A DNA stretch of 64,000 bases from the NCBI RefSeq assembly GCF_003122365.1, contig NZ_CP029254.1, positions 6,636,001-6,700,000 of the forward strand. The letters run 5' to 3'. Position 1 is the stretch's first letter. Each line of letters begins with the position of its first letter. Of this stretch, positions 42,748-49,955 are shown in pieces. The notes beneath the pieces are model-generated. The model had not been told where the DNA came from and ran no database searches. It saw only the letters and a list, made by a program, of their open reading frames with translations. The translations under genes and the position numbers were made by a program. This stretch comes from Streptomyces spongiicola (lineage in GTDB: Bacteria > Actinomycetota > Actinomycetes > Streptomycetales > Streptomycetaceae).

Positions 42748-43803
42748 TCATACTCGCGGCTGGCCCTCGGAGTCGGGCGGGGTGGACGTGGGCAGAACAT
42801 CCTCCTCCCGGAGCAGTTCGATCACGCCGATCGCGTCGTCGTCCCGCGCTGTGCCGGCGTCGTCGTAGGTCACGTCACCGATCAGGTCGCCGTCCGACTT
42901 CTCGATCAGGAATCGCTCGCGATACGCGTCGTGCGCGGATACGGCGACCCGGTCGATGATCACGTAGTTCAGACCGGCGCCGACAGCCATGCCGGCGATG
43001 GGCACGATCTGCCCGAGCTTCTTCTTCGTCACGTTCTGCATGAACTTCGTCGCGAAAGCCTGGGTGATCCTGGTGAGGACCTTCTCGTTCAGCTTGGCCC
43101 AGGGAGCGTTTCGGACCAGCAGCTGGGTGAGTTGCGACAGTTCGGCGTACGCGGCCGTCTTCGCCGATGTCCCCGTGGACATTCCGAGAGCGATCACGGA
43201 CATCACGAAGACCTCCTCTTCGGGGTCGTTCGGGTCGTAGCCGTAGTAGAGGGCTGTAGCGGTGACCGCTCGAGCGGCGAGCGCGAGCATCATCGCCGTG
43301 TCGGCGGCCATCGCCCCGGCGACGGTACCGATTCCGGGCGCGGCACCCGCGCCTGCGCCTGCGACCGTTCCGGCGCCGGCGAGCACCGATCCGCCGGTCA
43401 CGGCTGCGGCGGAACCGAGGCCGGCTGTCGCTGCCGTGAGCGCGTGGCCGTACCGAACCAGGTTGCGCTTCGCGACATCGTCGACGACCCGCAGGTCGAG
43501 CTCACGGATCCTGCCCAGGTCGGCTATGTCGTGTCCGGCACGCCGATACTGCTCGACGACCCTCTTCCTGCTCACCGTCCTGCTCGCGGTGTCTCCCACC
43601 ACCTTGCTGACACCGGTCGCAGCCGCGCCGTAGGCGGCGACCACCTTGTCCGCGCCCGGGGCGTTCCCCGCCTTCTGGCCGAGCGCCGCGAGTCGGTCCC
43701 GGGCCTGCTGCGGAAGGAGTCTCCTCGCCTGCTTGTTGAGGGAATCCTCCTTCCGCTTCCTGAGCCGGTCCCACTCCCGTTGTTCATAAGCAGAGAGAGC
43801 CAT
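42748..43803 (-). CDS. EcsC family protein
   Basis: A 351-residue protein, MALSAYEQREWDRLRKRKED. The N-terminus is a charged helix; the middle has hydrophobic glycine/alanine-rich segments (GLGSAAAVTGGSVLAGAGTVAG, MAADTAMMLALAARAVTATALYYGYDPNDPEEEVFV). FVMSVIALG with VTKKKLGQIVPIAGMAVGAGLNYVII is the EcsC family signature. EcsC proteins are linked to ABC transport and protein secretion in Bacillus, but their biochemical role is unknown. It is probably membrane-associated. Confidence 0.85.
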   Translation of the reverse strand: MALSAYEQREWDRLRKRKEDSLNKQARRLLPQQARDRLAALGQKAGNAPGADKVVAAYGAAATGVSKVVGDTASRTVSRKRVVEQYRRAGHDIADLGRIRELDLRVVDDVAKRNLVRYGHALTAATAGLGSAAAVTGGSVLAGAGTVAGAGAGAAPGIGTVAGAMAADTAMMLALAARAVTATALYYGYDPNDPEEEVFVMSVIALGMSTGTSAKTAAYAELSQLTQLLVRNAPWAKLNEKVLTRITQAFATKFMQNVTKKKLGQIVPIAGMAVGAGLNYVIIDRVAVSAHDAYRERFLIEKSDGDLIGDVTYDDAGTARDDDAIGVIELLREEDVLPTSTPPDSEGQPRV

Positions 43804-44134
43804 GTCGTCCGCCTCTGTATCGGAGTGTCCGGAAGTGGTCCCGCGTGATCGAGGCCATGGGTCTGAGCCTCTGCAGAAGGAACCCGTTGCAGCTTCCCGC
43901 CGGGATCTCAGCCGGATTCGCCCGGGCGTAAGGGGAGTCGATCGGTACTGGTGGCTCACCCGTGGAGGAACACCATGCCGCAGAATACGCGTTCGGCGCA
44001 GTCCGTCGCGGGCGTTCGAGGGACATCATCGAGTCGGAGGCGGCGAAGGAGATGGCGCCCGAGCGTTCCGGATCGCGCTGCCGGCACCCGGGTTTCGCGG
44101 CGGTGGGGTGCACGATGCGGGCCATACTGGAGGG
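43804..44134. other. Divergent intergenic region
   Basis: No gene of its own is supported. The promoters of the EcsC gene (leftward) and of the small gene at 44135 (rightward) must lie here. An upstream in-frame GTG at 44108 would lengthen the next gene by nine codons. Confidence 0.4.
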
Positions 44135-44554
44135 ATGCTCGTTCCCAGCGGTCAGCTCTCGCCACTCCAACACCATCTGTTGCAGGAACTGGATCTCTGT
44201 GACCTCCCGGTCCCGGAAGCGGCGCCCGAATCCTATGCGGCGCGCGATCTCGACACGGACGAGGTTCGCGCCGCCTTGCCGACTCTGCTGTGGTCCGGAC
44301 TGGTCGAGGAGAGGACCGGTGACCGGGGCGTCCTCGGGCTCACTCCGCTCGGGGCGGCTGCCCTGGGCGCGGCGGAGTGCGACGAGCTGACGGCCCGCCT
44401 GGGCGCGGTGGCGTCCTTCGCCGACACCGTTTCCCGCGGCGCGCCTTCCCGCGCCGCCGGCCACGCCCTGAAACGGCTCGCGGAGGGGTCCTGGACCCTG
44501 GAGCAGGCGGAGTCCCATGTCCGTGAGGGTGAGGCGGGCAGCGGCCCTTCATGA
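44135..44554 (+). CDS. hypothetical protein, winged-helix-like
   Basis: A 139-residue protein, MLVPSGQLSPLQHHLLQELD. The sequence has the rhythm of a small winged helix (DTDEVRAALPTLLWSGLVEERTGDRGVLGLTPLG), followed by a helical tail. No known family was recognised. Its end overlaps the nuclease-methylase gene by 6 bp on the opposite strand. Probably a DNA-binding or adaptor protein, at low confidence. Confidence 0.55.
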   Translation: MLVPSGQLSPLQHHLLQELDLCDLPVPEAAPESYAARDLDTDEVRAALPTLLWSGLVEERTGDRGVLGLTPLGAAALGAAECDELTARLGAVASFADTVSRGAPSRAAGHALKRLAEGSWTLEQAESHVREGEAGSGPS

Positions 44555-47500
44555 CTCCTCCGGCCGGCCGAACTCCAGGACGACACGGCGCCGGGCGCGG
44601 GTCGCCCCCGGCTGCGGTGGGAGGACACCCGCCGACGTGAGTTCGGCGACGGTGATGACCGGCGAACCGACGATCCTCGTGGTGAGCGCCTGCTGCGCGG
44701 GTGCGAGGTCGACCAGCCGCCGCAGGACCGACAACAGGTCGATCAGCTCCTCCGTCCACTCCCTCGGCCAGGCCGTGACGTGCATGTCATCCAGGGGACT
44801 GGTCTTCCTGCTCGTCGGCGAGGCCTTCCGGTAGCCGAACCACTTCCTGATGACGTGCATGCCGCCGACCTCGTAGTCCCACACCTCGGGCGGGACGCCC
44901 GTGAAGGTGCCCGGGCCCACGTGCAGGGTGCCGGTCTCCGCGTCGTAGCCGAGCGTGTCGGGCACGGCGGAGCCGATGCCCGTCTCGTACCGCACCTGCC
45001 GTGGGTCTCCCGGCGGAAAGCCGACGCCGTCCCCGTCGGCCGGCGGCCCGCCGGGCGGGGTGCCGGCCTCGCCGTAGGTCGCCGCCCACAGGAACTCGCG
45101 TCCCGCACCGACGGCCTCGCTCCACAGCTCCGGGTCGCGCGTGAGGGGTAACCGGACGCCGGGCGTGAGTAGTTCCTCCGCGAAGTGCTCGGTGAAGGCA
45201 CCGTGCCCGGCGACGGCCACCGCGTACGCGGCGAGGTCGTGCACCGGCACGTCGTCGAGGCCGAGCGCGGCGGCCAGATACCGGAGCAGGCCGGTGGGGA
45301 CGTTGGCACTGCCGTCCGGATGGAGAACGGGGTGCACCCTTCCGCCCCGGCCGTTGAAGTGGTGGGTGTCCGGCACCAGCGCGGTGGCGGCCAGTGCGGG
45401 ACCGCCGCTGATCTCGTGGCTGCTCTGCTGGTTGAGGAATATCTGCCCCGGCTGCAAGGACTCCCACAGGTCGGGCCTTGGGAAGTCGAGCACCCTGTTG
45501 TCGGCGATGAGCCACTGGCGGTCGAAACTGCGCAGGGCGATCCGCGCGATCCGCGGCTCCGCGCCCTTCTCCCGCTCCATGCTCCGGCCGGGGTGTGGGA
45601 AGCCCGGCAGGTGAGGCGGCCGCGTGCCGAGCCGGCGGTCCCGTGTCTCCTTGAACAGGACGGGTTTGACCTCGGGATCGTCCTCCGCGCAGACACGCGC
45701 CCAGCGGCGGGCGAGAACCGACGCCGACGGCGAACTCACCCATGACCGGTTGGACTTGCTGCCCGGACTGCCCCAGGGGAAGAGCGCCTCCAGCGAAGGG
45801 TAGTCCTCCCAGCCCGACAAGGCGGCCGGAGTGAACGGCCGCACCCCCCGCGAGTGCGCGTCCCGCCAGCCCCCGTCATCGAGGCGCACCCCCCGGAGCT
45901 GATCGAACTTCTCCGCCCGCCTGCCGTGCAGCGCCCGGTAGTGGATGCGCGCCGGTCCACCGGACCCGTGATCCGCCCGCCGTACGAAGACGCAGATCGA
46001 CAGCGGCTGGGCGACATGCGGGAACACGCGGGTGGCCACGTCCGACCGCTGGCCTTCCGGCGACAGGTTGATGATCCACCCCTCGTCGCAGGTCCTGCGC
46101 AGATAGTCGCGCATGCCCCGCCCGGCCGGACCGCTGGCGAAAGCCGAGGGAGTGATGAAGCAGACGACGCCGTGCCGTTCGTCCTCGTGGGCGTCGAAGA
46201 CCTTCCAGGTCGCCCACCGCCAGAAGTAGATGTACATGTTCTTCAGCGCGTGCTCGTACCGGCCGTTGCCCGGATACCGGAAGTCGTCCAGCGGAGGTCT
46301 GCCCTGACCCTTCACCCGCTTCTCGATCCAGCCACCGCGGTTCTCGGCCTTGTCGTCGTAGGGCGGATTCGAAATGACGACGGTGACGGGGATGTCGGCC
46401 TTCACCCGGTTGGCGCGGGCGCGTGACACCGACAGGGCCGCATAGGTCGAGGCGAGCTGCTCCTCCTGGATGTGAGGGTCGTCGAGCGTGTCCGTCACAT
46501 AGAGGTGGAGGCCGCCCGGCGGGAGGTGGGCGCCGTGCTTCTTCAGGAGGTCGGCGGCGCGGAGTTCGGCGACGGCGAACGGCCCCATCTGAAGCTCGAA
46601 GCCGTACAGCCGCCCGGCGAGACGGCCGATGGCGTCGGGTGCCATGGCGTCGCCGTGGCGCTCGGCCGCTTGCAGCGCCACCCGCTCGATGACGGTGTGC
46701 AGGTAGGTGCCGGTGCCCATGGCGGGGTCGACGATGTGGACGCTCTCGTCGCCGTAGCCGCTTGCCTTGCCCAGGCGGGTGCGCAGCACTTCTTCCGCGA
46801 GGCGGACCATCTCCCCGACGACCTGGTGCGGGGTGTAGTACGAGCCGCTGCGCTGGCGGAGTGCGTCGTCGTAGACGGACAGGAACGACTCGTAGAGGTG
46901 GAGGTAGGCGTCCCGGTTGCCTCGGCGGATGGTCTCCCAGTCGACGGCCTCGACGGTGCGGGCGAGGAGGTCCAGGGTCACCTCGAACCGCTCGTTGACG
47001 TTGTCGGTGAGCAGTTGGAGGGCCTTGCCCATCAGCGCATGGCCCGCGTTGAGGCGGCGGCCGATCTCGTGGAAGCTCGTGCCGGTGACCGGGATGCGCT
47101 CGGTGCGGGCGAGGAGCAGTGCGAAGGTGACGGTCTGCGCGTAGCCGTCGGCGAAGGTGGCGTCGTTCGCGGTGGGGAAGAGGAGCCGGCGCCAGTCGCT
47201 CCTGAGGCCGGTGAAGGGGCGGTCGGCGGCGGAGTCGGCCGCGTCCGGCCGTGCTTCGGCCCGTAGTTGTTCCCGTACGGCTTCGCGCAGCAGGCGGCAC
47301 AGGGGCGCGATGTGCTGGACCAGGACCGAGACTCGCCGGATCTCGGGCGGGTCCCAGCAGAGCACGGCCTGGGCCAGGGCGTCGAAGGCGGCGAGGTCGC
47401 CGGCGGTCAGCTTCTCCCCGGCGGTCTTCAGGGCGCCGGTCAGGACGACCTCGTCACCGGTCTGCATGCCGTACCGGAAGACACGCCAGTGGGTGCCGTT

Positions 47501-47851
47501 GGTGTAGAGCAGGTTGGGGAGGTCGCGCAGGCGCTGCCACTGCCTCTTGTCGTGGCCGGTGAAGGAGTCGGGGTCGATGCTCTTGGTGGGCCGCTTCACT
47601 TCGATGTAGCCGGTCACGTGCTTGTCGACGCGGACGGCGTAGTCGGGGCGTACCCCCAGATGGGGGATGCGGGTCTCCGGGTACCAGCTGACGTCGTGCC
47701 GGGCGTGGTGCGCGGCGATCGTGCGGAACAGCTGTTCCAGCGGGCTGCGGATGGCTGCCTCGCGGTCACCGGGGCCCGTCAGGTTCCGTTTGCATTCGGC
47801 GCCGAAGACGGAGACGGCTTCCTGGAGCCACTGAAGACGTGCGTCGGCCAT
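44549..47851 (-). CDS. type ISP-like nuclease-methylase
   Basis: A 1100-residue protein. An N-terminal PD-(D/E)xK nuclease is visible at about residues 65-90: GVRPDYAVRVDKHVTGYIEVKRP. The methylase has motif I VHIVDPAMGTGTYLHTV near 374 and motif IV VVISNPPYDDKAENRGG near 495, followed by FWRWATWKVFD. The C-terminal 500 residues resemble the target-recognition region of type ISP enzymes (VYLNQQSSHEIS-like FLNQQSSHEISGG, GLLRYLAAALGLDD, FTGVPPEVWDYEVGGMHVIRKWF). The helicase that sits between nuclease and methylase in LlaGI-type enzymes is absent, so it may work as a type IIG-like enzyme or with helicase in trans. It is the first of the defence genes in this region. Confidence 0.85.
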   Translation of the reverse strand: MADARLQWLQEAVSVFGAECKRNLTGPGDREAAIRSPLEQLFRTIAAHHARHDVSWYPETRIPHLGVRPDYAVRVDKHVTGYIEVKRPTKSIDPDSFTGHDKRQWQRLRDLPNLLYTNGTHWRVFRYGMQTGDEVVLTGALKTAGEKLTAGDLAAFDALAQAVLCWDPPEIRRVSVLVQHIAPLCRLLREAVREQLRAEARPDAADSAADRPFTGLRSDWRRLLFPTANDATFADGYAQTVTFALLLARTERIPVTGTSFHEIGRRLNAGHALMGKALQLLTDNVNERFEVTLDLLARTVEAVDWETIRRGNRDAYLHLYESFLSVYDDALRQRSGSYYTPHQVVGEMVRLAEEVLRTRLGKASGYGDESVHIVDPAMGTGTYLHTVIERVALQAAERHGDAMAPDAIGRLAGRLYGFELQMGPFAVAELRAADLLKKHGAHLPPGGLHLYVTDTLDDPHIQEEQLASTYAALSVSRARANRVKADIPVTVVISNPPYDDKAENRGGWIEKRVKGQGRPPLDDFRYPGNGRYEHALKNMYIYFWRWATWKVFDAHEDERHGVVCFITPSAFASGPAGRGMRDYLRRTCDEGWIINLSPEGQRSDVATRVFPHVAQPLSICVFVRRADHGSGGPARIHYRALHGRRAEKFDQLRGVRLDDGGWRDAHSRGVRPFTPAALSGWEDYPSLEALFPWGSPGSKSNRSWVSSPSASVLARRWARVCAEDDPEVKPVLFKETRDRRLGTRPPHLPGFPHPGRSMEREKGAEPRIARIALRSFDRQWLIADNRVLDFPRPDLWESLQPGQIFLNQQSSHEISGGPALAATALVPDTHHFNGRGGRVHPVLHPDGSANVPTGLLRYLAAALGLDDVPVHDLAAYAVAVAGHGAFTEHFAEELLTPGVRLPLTRDPELWSEAVGAGREFLWAATYGEAGTPPGGPPADGDGVGFPPGDPRQVRYETGIGSAVPDTLGYDAETGTLHVGPGTFTGVPPEVWDYEVGGMHVIRKWFGYRKASPTSRKTSPLDDMHVTAWPREWTEELIDLLSVLRRLVDLAPAQQALTTRIVGSPVITVAELTSAGVLPPQPGATRARRRVVLEFGRPEES

Positions 47852-48356
47852 CGCTCGATACCCCCCAGTCCCCCTGGTCCCGGGCAAAGTGGGGGACCAG
47901 GAACTCTTCGGGCAGTATGGGGCAGGATGCGCCGAAAGGGGGAGGCGCGTGCGGGTGTTCATCCCGGGCGGCAGTGCGCCGGTGCGGTGACGGCCGGTGT
48001 GTGATCGAGCCGAACGGTGGGCAGGCGCCGGGCCCACCGGTCTCCGGGCGGGCCCCGCGCGGTCGATTCAGCACCCTGTGCGGTCGTCAGGTCGGCCTGC
48101 GTGGGGGCTTCTCCAACGGACCGCCATGTGTGGCGGCCGCCGAACTTCCGCACGGCACGGCGGGAGCGCGGCTGCTCCGGGCGGTGACCCGGCCATACCG
48201 GCTATACCGGCCACACCGGTCACACCGGCCACGGTGCCGCGTCCGCCGCAGGCCCGCCGGTCAGAGTCCGCCGCACCGGGGCCGGAAGTCCGCCGCGGGC
48301 CCCGCCCCTCAGAGTCCGCCGCACCGGGGCCGGAAGTCCGCCGCGGGCCCCGCCCC
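47852..48356. repeat. Intergenic repeats upstream of nuclease-methylase
   Basis: No gene is supported. ACCGGCYAY-type units form an array at about 48190-48240. A 48-bp unit, beginning CAGAGTCCGCCGCACC, occurs in two full copies at 48262-48357 and a partial third that runs into the stop of the next gene, so the gene's 3' end has been copied outwards. Confidence 0.65.
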
Positions 48357-49310
48357 TCAGAGTCCGCCGAAGTCGGGTGCCCAGGTGAGCCGCAGGCCGA
48401 TACTGTCGGCCAGCGTGGTCCAACGGGCCGCGGACGGACGTCTCTCCAGCACCAGGACCGGATGTGTGACGGTGCGGGGATACGCGGTCCGGAGTTGGTG
48501 GGCGTAGTCGAGGACTTGTCCGATGCCCAAACGGATCTGCTGGTCCTCACGCGCACCGGTCAGGCTCTTCACCTCGGCGATGAACACGTCCTCACCGCGC
48601 AACCACCCGGCGTCGAACTCCGGACCGCCGGGAGCATGCCCACACGCCTCGATCCCCTGCTGCGACAGGTGCCTGATGAGCGCGCCGACCGTCGCCTCGT
48701 GCACGGCCGTCCCCTCGTCGAGACGGCTGAGGTCCAGCGTGAGATCACCGACGGTGCGCCGGCCGGTCCTCCGCACCCGCAGCGGGCCGCCGAGAACGCG
48801 CCTCTCGGACGCGGTGGCCGCGACCGGGCGAACACGCCTCTCGGACGCGGTGGCCGCGACCGGGCGAACACGCCTCTCGGACGCGGTGGCCGCGACCGGG
48901 CGAACACGCCTCTCGGACGCGGTGGCCGCGACCGGGCGAACACGCCCGGTGCGTGCCCTTCTCAGCTCCAGGCACGGTGCGGGACGGCCGTCGAGCAGCT
49001 TCGAGAAGCCGTCCGCGTCCACGACGCAGACGTGCCGTCCCCGCCTGCGCTCGGCCTCGGCGCGCACCAGCGTGCTGCTGTAGGCTCGACGGTCGTCGGT
49101 GACCACCTTGCTGGCCAGATCGCCGTAGACGACGAGGGTGACCTTCCGGGAGAAGTCGGTCTTGGGGATCGCCTGGAGTTCCCGGGCCCGCTCGGCGCAG
49201 CGTGTCCTGACCGTCCACTCGCCCTTGACGAGAACACGCCCCGTGAAGCAGACCGTCCGGCCCTGGAGCCTGTGGACCGTTCCTCCGCACGGTCGGTTCG
49301 GCACTGTCAT
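48357..49310 (-). CDS. BRCT-PD-(D/E)xK nuclease fusion
   Basis: A 317-residue protein. Residues 10-105 form a BRCT-like domain (LQGRTVCFTGRVLVKGEWTVRTR, TLVVYGDLASKVVTDD, VCVVDADGFSKLL), the fold that senses DNA ends or breaks. A linker of four 12-residue units (VRPVAATASERR) from a 36-bp DNA repeat follows. Residues 180-310 carry a PD-(D/E)xK nuclease: GGPEFDAGWLRGEDVFIAEVKSLTG gives the D...ExK site, with QQIRLGIGQVLDYAHQL as the Q-motif helix. The gene is third in an operon with the DUF262 gene. A BRCT-guided nuclease fits a defence role; the combination was not recognised as a named system. Confidence 0.7.
   Translation of the reverse strand: MTVPNRPCGGTVHRLQGRTVCFTGRVLVKGEWTVRTRCAERARELQAIPKTDFSRKVTLVVYGDLASKVVTDDRRAYSSTLVRAEAERRRGRHVCVVDADGFSKLLDGRPAPCLELRRARTGRVRPVAATASERRVRPVAATASERRVRPVAATASERRVRPVAATASERRVLGGPLRVRRTGRRTVGDLTLDLSRLDEGTAVHEATVGALIRHLSQQGIEACGHAPGGPEFDAGWLRGEDVFIAEVKSLTGAREDQQIRLGIGQVLDYAHQLRTAYPRTVTHPVLVLERRPSAARWTTLADSIGLRLTWAPDFGGL
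48799..48942. repeat. 36-bp in-frame repeat, four copies
   Basis: Four near-identical 36-bp units, each encoding VRPVAATASERR in the BRCT-nuclease linker. There are no spacers between units, so it is not a CRISPR array. Confidence 0.95.
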
Positions 49311-49315
49311 CCCCC

Positions 49316-49921
49316 TCAGCCGGCGTCCGGCGACAGCCAGCCGATGTGCCGCAGCACCGGCACGATCCGGAAGCGGGCGAAGGCGACGACCGGTGTCTCT
49401 TCGTCAGCCGCGGGAAAGAAGACGGCGTGCTGGAGGGGCTTCTCGTGCTGCGGGTCGTACAGGTCCACGGGTGGCAGATCCGGCCGGTCGAACGCGGCCC
49501 CCAACCTGACACCCTTCCGGGAGACCAGCTCTCCCAGATGGCGCAGCCCCACCGCGTCCGCGAGGTCCGCCGTCGTGAGCGATCTCCTGATCCGCGGCCT
49601 GCCGTGCGTGTCGACGTGCGTGGGGAACACCATGATGCGCAGTTCCCCGGGCGCCGAGGCGGAGATCCCGGACCGCAGCCGGTTGTGCAGATTGGAGAGG
49701 GCTGCGGGCATCTCAGGGACCACGGTGGGCTTGAAGAGCACCACATCCCGCTCGCCGTTCACCCAGTGGTTGTCGTGCACCGTCAGCGGGGGCTGTCCGG
49801 ACAGACACAGGTCCCACTCGACGGCGCTCGCCCTGGACATCTCCCCTGAACAGGTCCTGCCCGTCTTGTCGATGCGCTTTCCACTGCTCCGGGCCAGCGT
49901 GAGGTCGTTCAACAGCCGCAC
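49316..49921 (-). CDS. hypothetical protein of DUF262 operon
   Basis: A 201-residue protein from GTG 49921, with AAGGGGGG upstream. The sequence begins MRLLNDLTLARSSGKRIDKTG and has alternating beta-like segments (DVVLFKPTVVPEMPAAL, ELRIMVFPTHVDTHG). LADAVGLRHLGELVSRKG could be a small helical unit. No catalytic motif or family was recognised. It lies between the DUF262 gene (34 bp) and the BRCT-nuclease gene (5 bp), so it should belong to the same functional unit. Confidence 0.65.
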   Translation of the reverse strand: MRLLNDLTLARSSGKRIDKTGRTCSGEMSRASAVEWDLCLSGQPPLTVHDNHWVNGERDVVLFKPTVVPEMPAALSNLHNRLRSGISASAPGELRIMVFPTHVDTHGRPRIRRSLTTADLADAVGLRHLGELVSRKGVRLGAAFDRPDLPPVDLYDPQHEKPLQHAVFFPAADEETPVVAFARFRIVPVLRHIGWLSPDAG

Positions 49922-49955
49922 GAGTGATGCCCCCCTTCGACGTCGTTCCGCTGCT

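Noticed and set aside
48799..48942. CRISPR-like array of 36-bp repeats
   Set aside because: Units are contiguous without spacers and encode an in-frame linker.
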